Assembly: GCF_000350225.1 (NCBI RefSeq) | Contig: NW_005179109.1 | Span: 1 to 64,000, forward strand | DNA: 64,000 nucleotides | DNA from: Chondrus crispus | Taxonomy: Eukaryota; Rhodophyta; Florideophyceae; Gigartinales; Gigartinaceae | Reading direction: 5' to 3' | Shown here: in pieces, positions 1 through 8,740 of the stretch | Numbering within the stretch: position 1 is the stretch's first letter | How the letters are laid out: every line of letters starts with the position of its first letter | Notes under the pieces: model-generated | What the model was told of the DNA's origin: nothing | The model's input: only the letters and a program-made list of their open reading frames with translations | Database searches by the model: none | Made by a program: the position numbers and the translations under genes

Positions 1-28
1 GCGTGCCAGCGTGCCAGTCAAGATCTTC

Positions 29-370
29 TTACGACGACACATACTTGCACAAGTCAGCGAATTCGAAAGCGGGGCCATACTCTGATGAATGCTTTTGGCA
101 CACCAAAATGCGTCCATGCCGATTTGCGCCTCTCTCAGATTGTATATCTGAGTCTACAACGTCATCATGGTCGGAAAGTGAGATGTCAATTCTCGAGCTC
201 CCCATATTCTTGTGACACATATCCGCTCGATCGTTTTCTATAGTGATACTGTTGTCGTCACACAAGTCACCACGTGCGAACACAAGCAGAAACTTGTGAG
301 CCCCGTGCACATCTAGACATTGTTTTATATCCGGCCTTCCCCTCTTATCGATAACCTGAGAGCCGTTCAT
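29..370 (-). CDS. Small conserved hypothetical protein, copy A (~113 aa)
   Basis: A 113-codon frame opens at an ATG and is rich in Asp, Arg and His, with a core GDLCDDNSITIE followed by a DISLSDHDDVVDSD acidic stretch. I recognise no domain. The same protein is at 28271-28612 (same sequence) and in diverged form at 36828-37160. The diverged copy keeps the frame open despite indels and many substitutions near the N-terminus, which is the main argument that it is coding. No signal peptide or membrane segment is visible. It could still be a chance frame in a repeat. Confidence 0.4.
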   Translation of the reverse strand: MNGSQVIDKRGRPDIKQCLDVHGAHKFLLVFARGDLCDDNSITIENDRADMCHKNMGSSRIDISLSDHDDVVDSDIQSERGANRHGRILVCQKHSSEYGPAFEFADLCKYVSS

Positions 371-558
371 GCTCACAACGCTCTTGGAAACTTGGGGATA
401 ACCGAGAGCATCTTATGCTCGAATCAAAATCAATTCCACATCTTCCTTCTCTCATTTGTGATGAGCATCACTCACGAAACATTACACTATAATGAATACC
501 TGGCGTATATTTTGCCTATGGCACATCTACAGTACTGTACATACTGTAGATATCTGAG

Positions 559-1203
559 ATGAACTCCTGTGCTTTGCGATTCAGCGGCTCGAGTCACATG
601 CTACATCATAGTCGAGGTAGCGTGCCAGCGTGCCAGCAAGGATCTTCTTGGAACGACACAAACTTCCAAAAGGCACTGAATACGAAAGCGAGACTGTTTC
701 CGCCCGCAACTGTTGGAATGCATCTACTTACGCTGATTTTGCACATCCTTTTGTTTGATTTTGCAGCGCGAAGTGCGGCTCTTGCACCATGTTGCAACAC
801 ATTGTGCTACACGCGAATGTGCAGCGGTTTGACGGCTTTTAAGGTGCATTGTAACATGCAAAAAGCTGCAAGCCATTCACAATTCCAGCAAGACGAGTTT
901 CAACCAGCAATGCTTGCTGTTCCACTGCAGGGCGCTCAGTTGACAACCGGGGTATGGGGAGAGGAATTGTGTGCGGGGAAGGGTGTAGAGAGTCAAGCGA
1001 CAGCGTTGTCAACAAGCCGAGTGACCGTTGGATCAGATGGAGCTGCGGTGCGTGCCGATGCTCCGACAGCCTGCCGAAGGCAGACTTTGCTGTGCAATAC
1101 AGTACAAAGAGATAAATTATGGGAGGTTAGGGGCGGCGCGGAGATTGGGCGACGTCTTCTCGCGACTAATAGACCAAGTCTATTCAAAAGTGAGGGAAAA
1201 TGA
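559..1203 (+). CDS. Hypothetical ORF in arm A (214 aa), doubtful
   Basis: An ATG-started 214-codon frame with one hydrophobic stretch (around residues 53-70) and no recognisable domain. Its beginning (588-690) lies over an interspersed repeat that also occurs at the start of the window and at 36770-36870, including the doubled GCGTGCCAGC motif. That argues for repeat-derived rather than coding sequence. The identical frame is mirrored at 27438-28082. Composition gives no clear codon bias. Confidence 0.2.
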   Translation: MNSCALRFSGSSHMLHHSRGSVPACQQGSSWNDTNFQKALNTKARLFPPATVGMHLLTLILHILLFDFAARSAALAPCCNTLCYTRMCSGLTAFKVHCNMQKAASHSQFQQDEFQPAMLAVPLQGAQLTTGVWGEELCAGKGVESQATALSTSRVTVGSDGAAVRADAPTACRRQTLLCNTVQRDKLWEVRGGAEIGRRLLATNRPSLFKSEGK

Positions 1204-1632
1204 CCGAAACACATACTTAGATTCTTCCCGAAAATGAAGGTCAGTGCGACCTGTAATGATGAAAGAAGGAGAGGAGGGATTGGTTTAAAGAGAGACTTGT
1301 TTCGGATTAGCAGGGCATTTGTTGGAAATATGACTCAATTGTGTCATTTAGTGTGCTGGTGTCGAGATTGGATTGAAGAGTGTGCAGTTCTTCCTTCGGA
1401 GGAATTGTTTGACGGTTTGTTCGAGGCCGACCGGAAACGGGGGCATGTATGGAACAGGCACTTCTGAGGGTCTGGAGAAGGGTTCTATTAATGGGATGGG
1501 ATTTGTTCACTTTAGAGGTATGTGTTTTTAAAGGTACAGTACGTGAAGGAGTATAGGCAAGGTAAGGGAGGGGTTTTCTTAAAAGCAATTGCTTGGACTG
1601 TCACACAGGGTCGACCGGTGTGGTGTAAGTAA

Positions 1633-1842
1633 GGGCGTGTCTTAACAGGCTGGTTTTTGCTTGCCTTGCCCGGTTTTGCCAGGAATACTTTTAAATTCTT
1701 AACAAATACCGTATGCTTCTTAAGCCGTTGCTTTTCTTAAACACATAAATTAAAACGTAGGAGCCACTCATAGCACGCCAAATCACTTCTTTGAGCAAAG
1801 CAAAGCGAACCACAGCAAAACGGGGCATGTTAAGACACACCC
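1633..1842. mobile_element. 210-bp MITE with TAA target duplication
   Basis: A short non-coding element bounded by near-perfect terminal inverted repeats, GGGCGTGTCTTAACA on the left and TGTTAAGACACACCC on the right. It is flanked by direct TAA trinucleotides (1630-1632 and 1843-1845). A 3-bp TAA duplication is typical of PIF/Harbinger (Tourist-like) MITEs. Further copies lie at 26799-27008 (mirror of this one) and 48854-49064. Confidence 0.8.
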
Positions 1843-1970
1843 TAAGGCATCGACGTGTACAATTTTCCGGATGAGTCGAGCGGTCTCGAAACTGTATTGA
1901 AGGCACACGGCGCGTCTTGTACAGTACCGACGCGCAATAAGCCCAGGGCTCCAATTGCAGATTCGCCATT

Positions 1971-2304
1971 GGCCAGCGAGGCAAGCATTCCTACATTTTG
2001 CCTCCTTGTCAGGGGTAGTTTTTTTCTCACCTCATCATGCAGTAAACTTTACTATAGCACACACGGGCATGACGGAATGCAAGGTACTGAGGGGTAAGAG
2101 AGTGTCAGCCTGACAGATGTGAGATGAGGCCAGCGAGGCAAGCACAATCCTTCAATTCTCAAAAGACTTCTATTTCCACATTTCGCCTTCTTGCCCATGG
2201 AGGTAATTTTTTTCTCACTTCATCATACTCTAGCAGACACCGCCATGATGGAAGAAAGAAGGAAAAGTGAAAGGTAAGATAGGGTCAGCCTGACAGATGA
2301 AAGG
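1971..2304. repeat. Imperfect tandem duplication, ~160-bp unit
   Basis: Two diverged units follow each other. Each begins with GCCAGCGAGGCAAGCA, has a GTAATTTTTTTCTCAC-like middle and ends with GGTCAGCCTGACAGATG-like sequence. The first is about 1971-2126 and the second about 2132-2304. The pair sits just upstream of the small membrane-protein gene and is mirrored in arm B. Confidence 0.6.
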
Positions 2305-2495
2305 GCAAGTGCCCGATGCACCACTCACTATAAGAGTGCATCCTACTAGCACAGGCGCACATACCAACCATGGCGGAGATGAATTGATTCCTTCTTTTCC
2401 CATCCCTAACCGGTCACCTCTGCTATCGATCCCCCTCGTTCAACCTCAACTGACAACTGTCGAGGCCCATTGACTGAACACAAGCCTTGGTTGCC

Positions 2496-2945
2496 ATGTT
2501 CGACCCCTCCCTCCCCACCTCCTGCCGCCTCGTCTGCTCCTCTGTTCTCATTGTCTCAACCCTCACACTCTCGCTCATCGCACACTCTTCCAAAGCCATA
2601 CCGCTGCCCCTTCCCGCACCTGGTAGCGTATCACCCCTACCAACTTCCGACCCCAACAATGACCTTCCGTGGGAATCCACCTACTCCTTTCTCGCCTTGT
2701 GTACGGTCGTTATTGTCAACTTATTCTACCTCGTCCGATGGGTCATTGATTGGTGCTGCAACTGTCTTACCGACCATGTTCCCCCCTCACCCTTGCTTGA
2801 CAATCACGTCCTTCCCCTGGCTGTCGCGCATTCGACGACGGCGGAGGACGAAGGCAGACGCATGTCTTCCGCTGTCGAGGAGACCCGTTCTTCCTTCTAC
2901 CGCCGGTTCACGGAATCTTCAAGCACTAGATCGCTGAGCACGTAG
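2496..2945 (+). CDS. Small two-segment membrane protein, copy A (149 aa)
   Basis: I do not recognise the family. The frame from the ATG at 2496 gives 149 residues. A hydrophobic N-terminal stretch (about residues 10-32, possible signal anchor) is followed by a Pro-rich linker. A second strongly hydrophobic segment with aromatic and Cys residues (about 65-90, ending WVIDWCCNC) follows, then a Ser/Arg-rich tail. The other frame open here (2470-2937) looks like a shadow. The identical gene is at 25696-26145 on the other strand. A perfect 30-bp palindrome begins about 85 bp after the stop. Confidence 0.5.
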   Translation: MFDPSLPTSCRLVCSSVLIVSTLTLSLIAHSSKAIPLPLPAPGSVSPLPTSDPNNDLPWESTYSFLALCTVVIVNLFYLVRWVIDWCCNCLTDHVPPSPLLDNHVLPLAVAHSTTAEDEGRRMSSAVEETRSSFYRRFTESSSTRSLST

Positions 2946-3030
2946 TCTCGGAACACCAAGTTAGTCTTGCTTTCCTCTGTTTTGGGTTCTTGAATCTGTG
3001 GTTTTGATGCTCAACTCCTAGTGTCTAGAC

Positions 3031-3060
3031 GACAAGTGACCTCATATGAGGTCACTTGTC
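3031..3060. repeat. Perfect 30-bp palindrome
   Basis: GACAAGTGACCTCATATGAG and the ten bases after it form a sequence equal to its own reverse complement with no loop. It lies downstream of the small membrane-protein stop codon and could fold as a hairpin in the 3' region of that transcript. It is mirrored at 25581-25610. The function is unknown. Confidence 0.85.
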
Positions 3061-3431
3061 AATTTGATTTTTCTCGACTTGTGCTTGCTCAACAAGAAGG
3101 AAAAAGATACTCTCGCCACTGCAGTTGACTTCTGCGTTGCGGAAGGGTGGACTTTGGTGAGATCTCCCCGTCTTTTGCAGTCATTTTTAGAATGCCTAAA
3201 AAAGCCTTTTTGACCAACCTCAAAACGTTATATATTGATACCTTCAAAACCAAAACGCCTGTTTAAAATGCCAGCCGGTTTTTGAAGCTTCACACGATTC
3301 TTAGTCTTTCTGTGTATTGAAAACTTCTATCCCAATGTTTTGCAAGATGTTATTGCCGAGCGCATGTACGTTAAAGAAAAGGCGTCCAAACTGACTTTGT
3401 AAAGTTTCGATTTAATATATTGCTTTGAAAA
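3061..3431. other. Non-coding stretch of arm A up to the copia insertion
   Basis: AT-rich sequence with no credible frame or RNA gene seen. It ends at the target duplication of the copia element (GAAAA, 3427-3431). Confidence 0.6.
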
Positions 3432-3727
3432 TGTTGAAGTTGTGTATTTTTATTCCTTAGAGTTGCTGCACGAGACCTAATTTATACTACTTTGTATCTG
3501 CAGATACCATCTCAGTGCCTTCCAGATTATGTGAGGTAGTCGGCCTCAATTCTGCTGAATTGAGGGAATCAACACTGTAACTTATTAGATAGGGCCATTG
3601 ACTACGGGTCCGATTATACCGAATCCACTCTATCTTCGCTGTCAACACAGTATAGTGATACCGTGTTACGTCTTCCCTTCGTAGAACCAGGGAGGAAGAG
3701 TTGAGGTGTACAGGTGTATCCTCAACA
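3432..3727 (-). repeat. 3' LTR of the first copia element
   Basis: A 296-bp terminal repeat, TGTTGAAG to CCTCAACA on the + strand. The polyprotein stop codon lies in its first few bases on the minus strand. It is nearly identical to 7913-8208. Confidence 0.95.
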
Positions 3728-6700
3728 CTCCCCCTCATCCGAAACTCTTCTGTTTAGCCGATTCGCTTGAGGGTGCTGTCGCATGCCCATCATTCGAACC
3801 AAGTGCTTGTGCTCTTGAACAGGTAAGGACTTTGTAAAGATGTCAGCAGCATTTTCCTTACTTGGTATGTAGTTTAGTACAACCGAACCATCTGCAACTT
3901 TCTCCTTACACAGGAAAAATTTGACAGCGATGTGTTTTGTTTTCTTGCTGGAGGTGTCCGTATATGCTAGGTTCAGTGCTCCTTCATTGTCTCCAAACAA
4001 GACTGTAGGAGGTATAGCTTCCTCTTGCTCAATACATTCCCGTACAAGGCGCCGCATCCATATCGCCTCTCTCACTGCAAATGACATTGCCACAAATTCG
4101 GCCTCTAGGGTTGACTGGGCTGTAGTCGATTGCTTTTTGCTGCGCCAGCTTACTGCGCCACCGCCAAACTTGAACACAAATCCGCTCACGCTTTTGCGAT
4201 CTTCCTTGTTGGCTGCGAAATCTGAGTCCGTATATGCATGTAGACCGGCCGTATCACTCTTGACATACTGCACTCCCATAGTGCGAGTGTGCGCGAGGTA
4301 CCTCAGGACCCTCTTTGCAGCTTGCAGATGCTGCTTGTCACAGTAGTCTAAAAATCTTGACAAGTATCCTGTGGCGAAAGAAATGTCAGGGCGAGTCGTG
4401 TTACTCAAGTACAGTAGCGATCCAACAAGTTTCCGGTACTCGGACTGCGTTGTTGACGGCTCTTGATTCTCAATTGGATCGCACCTCTCGAGGTCGATGC
4501 TCGGCGGTAGGGGACTGAACACTTGCCTGCATTGCTGCATCCCAAATGCCCGAAGCAAATGTTCTACCATGGGACGTGCATGAAGTTTTAAAACCCCTTT
4601 TTCTCTGCATCTTTCTATGACAATGCCGAAAAACTTGGAGATGTTTGGCTCGATGCGGATCTCAAAGCGGCTACCGATCTGCTGGGCTACAGTTCTGAGT
4701 ATTTCCATTCCTTTTCCAATCAGCAGTATATCGTCCACGTACACAAGTATGAAAACGGTGGTTCCTCTTACATTGAGAATGTACATTGTGCTGTCCGCTT
4801 CTGAGCATCTTCCTCCAATAGAGATGAGGTAGGCGTCAATCATCTTGTGCCAGGCCCTGGATGCTTGTTTCAGTCCGTATAGGGCACGTAGAAGCCTATA
4901 GACGTGAGTAGGAAATTTAGAACTGACATATCCAGGAGGCTGTTCTAGATATATTTCCTCATCCAGTTCGCCGTTGAGAAATGCGGCTTTGACGTCTAGC
5001 TGCAGTAAGTCGAGGTCTTGTTGTGCCGCAAATGCTAACATGAATCGAACTGTACTGTACTTTGCCACTGGAGAGAAAACCTCTTCAAAGTCAATGCCGT
5101 ACCTCTGGGTAAATCCCTTCGCCACAAGCCGAGCTCGCTTCCGACTTACATTGCCACGTGCGTCCGTTTTGTTCATGAAAACCCACTTCAACTTCACCGG
5201 TTTCTTTCCCTCTGGAAGCGGAACCAGTTTCCACGTTTGCTTCCCGAGCTGCGCAATCTCAGCGTCCATGGCGTTCTTCCAGTCATGTCGTTCACTGCAC
5301 TGTACTGCCTGGTGGTACGAGAGGGGTGCGTGAGATCCATCATTTCCCATATGATGAAGAAGCGCAAACATCATTGTCGAATCATGAGGACTGTAGAAAC
5401 GTGTCGGTTGTGTACCTCTTCCGGATCTGCGTGGTCCCGGCGGATGATATGTGACCTCTCCAGGAGTTCCAGGGACAGTATTTCCCTCCGTGTCTGCACC
5501 TATGTCGTCGGTGGTGTTGGAGGGAGACGTTGGTATTTCGACTTCAGTATCCGAGGTTTCGTCGTTTAGTGCGCTTTCGAATACTTGCGTGGACGTGTTG
5601 TCCTTGATCACGTGTGTGCATGTTGCATCCTCGAAAAAGTGTGCATCTCTTGTCACGATGACTTGCCTCGAACTGGGAATGAATGTCCTGTATCCATTAC
5701 CTGCGGACACGCCAACGTAGAAGCCCTTTTCAGCTCGGGGCGCAAATTTGTCGGTGCGCCTCGGCTTCGGGATATGAACATATGCAACTGAACCGAATTT
5801 GCGAATGTGCCCGAGTTTAGGCTTTCTTCCAACCACGGCCTCGTAAGGAGTATTATCAGGAATACTGCAAGCTGACGTGTGTACGCGATTACGTAGGTAG
5901 TTTGCGTGATACACGGCCTCCGCCCAAAGCGCATCCGTGTTGGGAACGTTTCCAGTGGACGCTAAGAGAGTTCGTGCCATGTCCATAACTGTTCGGTTTA
6001 GGCGCTCAGCCTTGCCGTTGGACTCCGGAGAGTAAGGGGCACTGAACTCCTGCCCGATTCCTTTTTCGTCCAACCAGTCGTTGAGCTTCCTACTAGCGAA
6101 CTCCTTCGCATTGTCAGACCGAATGCGAGCGACGCGAAAATTCCTTTCTCTACAAGCGGGGCTGCGTTCGAGCTCTTTTACAGAGTCCTGTATGGCTTTG
6201 GGAGCCTCACCCTTAGTCCTTAGAAATTTGATAATAGAAAAGGCGGTACAGTCGTCGTAGACAACCATGAAGTACCGGCATCCGGCTAGTGAAGGCGTCG
6301 ACATTGGTCCCACAAGGTCCTTGTGCAGTAGTTCGAGGAGTTGAGTCTGTTCTCGACTGGTGGATGAGGGTCGAGGTACGCGAGTTGACTTGGCCATCTT
6401 GCACGGTTCACAGTGTGAGAGTTTCTGCACTTGCTGAAGTGCTACTCCCTTGACCATTGGGAGTGTTTTCTCCATCGTCCTTTGCGAAATGTGCCCCATT
6501 CGAGCATGCCAATCATCGGAAGACAGTAGTGAACGCGGAGAGTGCGTCTTTTCCGGGCATATAGTTGCCTCATACAGTCCCCCTTGTTGGTGCTCAAAGC
6601 CTTGCACAAACACCTTCGACTCATCCCGTGGTGTCACTTGACAGATTCCGTTTTGGTTGTCATCTGTGTCGAACACCACTTTCAATTCTGCTTTTCGCAT

Positions 6701-7843
6701 GCGACTTACAGAAAGTAAGTTGCATACCAGAGAAGGCACATAGAGCACGTCTTCCAGTCGAATCGTTTTAGTTTCTGCACCTACTGTACTTTGGCAGACA
6801 ATTGATCCTGAGCCAAGCACAGCAGCGGGCTCTCCAGTGCCGACTGATACATTGCGTCCTTCATACGTTTTCAGTTTATCAAACGCTGACCGATCGTTGC
6901 ACACGTGGGCTGATGCCCCTGAGTCTATGTACCACTTGTCCTTGAAAGTTCCTTCCAGAATTGTTCGAGAACATTTTACAGCAGACATGAACGAGACATC
7001 AAAATACGCAGCTTGGTTCTGCCTCGTGTCTTCGTTCGGCTTCTGAGACCTGCGCGGTGGACGGCTCTGTCCGCGGATTTGGTAGTTCTTTCGACGGTTT
7101 GCTCGCTTTCCAGCTAGCTGCGGTCTGTAGGATGTGCTTTCGGGATTATAGTAGCATTTGGTCTTGTCATGACCACTGCGGCTACAGAACGTGCACTGTG
7201 CGCTGTTGTTCCTTACATGTAGTGCAGCATTGCCCTGAAAACCAATCTTCCATTCTTGACCTTCGCACTTCTCAGCTTCTGCAGAGATGAGAAAAGATAC
7301 TGCCTCATGGTACGATTTACCAGTGGCCCGGATGATACCAGCAGAGATGTCAAACTGTGGTGACAATCCCCTGAGCAGTGCGCGGCGCTTCTCCATATCC
7401 GGCATGACGTGGCCGATGGAAGCCAGTTTATTCTCGAGGTCCTGTAGTCGATTCACAAATAGACTGATACTTTGTTCTTGAAGCATTTGTGCGTTCTGAA
7501 ACTGTTGCAGGTACACATCTATTCTTGCCTCTGACACTGTGGCATTCATTTCTTTCAAAATGTCCCACATCTTCTTCGGGTCTCGTATGGTGATAACCGC
7601 GGCGCTGACAGAATCCTCGATAGAAAGGATAATATTGGTCAACGCCAAGTCACTTCTACGCTCGAATTTCGCGCGGTCAGCCGCATCAGAGGGTATCTGT
7701 TCTTCCCCTGTGACGATCTGCCATAATCCTTTCGCGCACAAGACAAACTCGTTTTTGTGTGACCAAAGGAAGTAGTTGTTCGCGTTGAGCGGAGTGAGGC
7801 GGTACCTGGAAGTATCCACGGTCTCCTGTCGGGTGTCATCCAT
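3722..7843 (-). CDS. Copia Gag-Pol polyprotein (1373 aa)
   Basis: A single frame in Ty1/copia order. The N-terminal Gag (UBN2-type, about residues 10-200) is followed by a CCHC zinc knuckle (CTFCSRSGHDKTKC, about 217-230). The aspartic protease (IDSGASAH) is near residue 305. The integrase has its HHCC region near 445-485 and a DDE core (KDLVGP, RSDNAKEF, SPESNGKAERLNR) up to about 620. Reverse transcriptase follows, with DVKAAFLNGELDE and YVDDILL, about 865-1080. RNase H (YTDSDFAAN to IFTKSL) closes the protein near 1190-1350. Integrase before RT is diagnostic of copia. Known role: reverse transcription and integration of the element's own RNA inside cytoplasmic particles. No disruption of the frame is seen. 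Confidence 0.96.
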   Translation of the reverse strand: MDDTRQETVDTSRYRLTPLNANNYFLWSHKNEFVLCAKGLWQIVTGEEQIPSDAADRAKFERRSDLALTNIILSIEDSVSAAVITIRDPKKMWDILKEMNATVSEARIDVYLQQFQNAQMLQEQSISLFVNRLQDLENKLASIGHVMPDMEKRRALLRGLSPQFDISAGIIRATGKSYHEAVSFLISAEAEKCEGQEWKIGFQGNAALHVRNNSAQCTFCSRSGHDKTKCYYNPESTSYRPQLAGKRANRRKNYQIRGQSRPPRRSQKPNEDTRQNQAAYFDVSFMSAVKCSRTILEGTFKDKWYIDSGASAHVCNDRSAFDKLKTYEGRNVSVGTGEPAAVLGSGSIVCQSTVGAETKTIRLEDVLYVPSLVCNLLSVSRMRKAELKVVFDTDDNQNGICQVTPRDESKVFVQGFEHQQGGLYEATICPEKTHSPRSLLSSDDWHARMGHISQRTMEKTLPMVKGVALQQVQKLSHCEPCKMAKSTRVPRPSSTSREQTQLLELLHKDLVGPMSTPSLAGCRYFMVVYDDCTAFSIIKFLRTKGEAPKAIQDSVKELERSPACRERNFRVARIRSDNAKEFASRKLNDWLDEKGIGQEFSAPYSPESNGKAERLNRTVMDMARTLLASTGNVPNTDALWAEAVYHANYLRNRVHTSACSIPDNTPYEAVVGRKPKLGHIRKFGSVAYVHIPKPRRTDKFAPRAEKGFYVGVSAGNGYRTFIPSSRQVIVTRDAHFFEDATCTHVIKDNTSTQVFESALNDETSDTEVEIPTSPSNTTDDIGADTEGNTVPGTPGEVTYHPPGPRRSGRGTQPTRFYSPHDSTMMFALLHHMGNDGSHAPLSYHQAVQCSERHDWKNAMDAEIAQLGKQTWKLVPLPEGKKPVKLKWVFMNKTDARGNVSRKRARLVAKGFTQRYGIDFEEVFSPVAKYSTVRFMLAFAAQQDLDLLQLDVKAAFLNGELDEEIYLEQPPGYVSSKFPTHVYRLLRALYGLKQASRAWHKMIDAYLISIGGRCSEADSTMYILNVRGTTVFILVYVDDILLIGKGMEILRTVAQQIGSRFEIRIEPNISKFFGIVIERCREKGVLKLHARPMVEHLLRAFGMQQCRQVFSPLPPSIDLERCDPIENQEPSTTQSEYRKLVGSLLYLSNTTRPDISFATGYLSRFLDYCDKQHLQAAKRVLRYLAHTRTMGVQYVKSDTAGLHAYTDSDFAANKEDRKSVSGFVFKFGGGAVSWRSKKQSTTAQSTLEAEFVAMSFAVREAIWMRRLVRECIEQEEAIPPTVLFGDNEGALNLAYTDTSSKKTKHIAVKFFLCKEKVADGSVVLNYIPSKENAADIFTKSLPVQEHKHLVRMMGMRQHPQANRLNRRVSDEGEC

Positions 7844-7912
7844 CTCGGTAGATACCCGAAGTGCGATATCAGAGATGTGCAGTAATGTGTGTAGCGTCTG
7901 GGCACCAAAACC

Positions 7913-8208
7913 TGTTGAAGTTGTGTATTTTTATTCCTTAGAGTTGCTGCACGAGACCTAATTTATACTACTTTGTATCTGCAGATACCATCTCAGTGCC
8001 TTCCAGATTATGTGAGGTAGTCGGCCTCAATTCTGCTGAATTGAGGGAATCAACACTGTAACTTATTAGATAGGGCCATTGACTACGGGTCCGATTATAC
8101 CGAATCCACTCTATCTTCGCTGTCAACACAGTACAGTGATACCGTGTTACGTCTTCCCTTCGTAGAACCAGGGAGGAAGAGTTGAGGTGTACAGGTGTAT
8201 CCTCAGCA
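7913..8208 (-). repeat. 5' LTR of the first copia element
   Basis: A 296-bp terminal repeat, TGTTGAAG to CCTCAGCA on the + strand, followed directly by the GAAAA duplication. On the minus strand this is the upstream LTR, so it should carry the promoter. Confidence 0.95.
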
Positions 8209-8235
8209 GAAAAGAAGCTGGTCTCATTTCCCTAA

Positions 8236-8400
8236 GAGCAGTACCACCGCGTCGACTCTATTTCCGAATAGAATCTAAACGTGTACGATGACCATTCGCC
8301 GGTTGCACGAATAGATTTTTGTGCCAAATCGTCAATCTATTCCTGCGGATTCTATTCGCGTCAATCCCAACGCATATTTGTCGCTCTATCGCTGCATGCC
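8236..8400 (+). repeat. Left Harbinger terminal and subterminal repeats
   Basis: The terminal inverted repeat begins GAGCAGTACCACCGCG. It is followed within 120 bp by several copies of a GAATAGATT/AATCTATTC motif in both orientations, for example CTATTTCCGAATAGAATC and GGATTCTATTCGC. The right end has the same motif cluster. Subterminal motif clusters of this kind are usual transposase-binding regions. Confidence 0.65.
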
Positions 8401-8740
8401 CGCGCGTACAGCGGCGAGACGCCACAAATCGTCCTCGTAGAGGGGATCGTTCATCAAGACGCCCACCCCTCGCCGTGAATCCCTCACGGCTGCATATCTC
8501 TCCTCCGCAGTCCGTGCCCTCCGATCCTGTTCGCCGCGCGCCCTCCCTCTGGTACTGTTCAACTACGCCCTCTCACGCAGCTTCATCGCCAATGGACCCG
8601 AGAAAAGTCCTCGGAACTGTCGTTCTGTGTATGGACGACAGCGATGGCGGTGACGAAAGCAATTTCTCGAGATTGCACGCATCACGCGCCGCCGATGTGC
8701 ATTCTGCAGCGGCAATGCAGGTGGAGGTTCTCGGGCGGCA

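Larger units (their letters stand above)
3432..8208 (-). mobile_element. Ty1/copia LTR retrotransposon, young and whole-looking
   Basis: A 4777-bp element on the minus strand. Its two 296-bp LTRs (3432-3727 and 7913-8208) begin TG and end CA and differ at only two positions that I can see, about 99.3% identity. A perfect 5-bp target duplication GAAAA lies at 3427-3431 and 8209-8213. A purine tract (GGATGAGGGGGAG) abuts the inner edge of the 3' LTR, and a candidate primer-binding stretch (GGTTTTGGTGCCCAG) adjoins the 5' LTR. One long polyprotein frame fills the interior. The inverted arm B carries the unoccupied site near 25205-25220, so insertion followed the duplication of the arms. The element looks whole. 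Confidence 0.97.
1..8235. repeat. Inverted-repeat arm A (paired with 25188-28641)
   Basis: This stretch, with the copia element at 3432-8208 removed, is the reverse complement of 25188-28641. Matching positions sum to 28641 without any indel from 1 to about 3431. Past the copia element the match resumes at 8214 and continues to the TAA at 8233-8235. Within 1 to about 3390 I saw no base difference where I compared. In the last ~65 bp before the Harbinger end there are about seven differences. The window starts inside the repeat, so the arm probably continues to the left. Confidence 0.93.

Noticed and set aside
2470-2937. 155-codon frame overlapping the small membrane-protein gene
   Set aside because: A different frame of the same DNA, Ser/Pro/Arg-rich, without the hydrophobic segments; judged a shadow.
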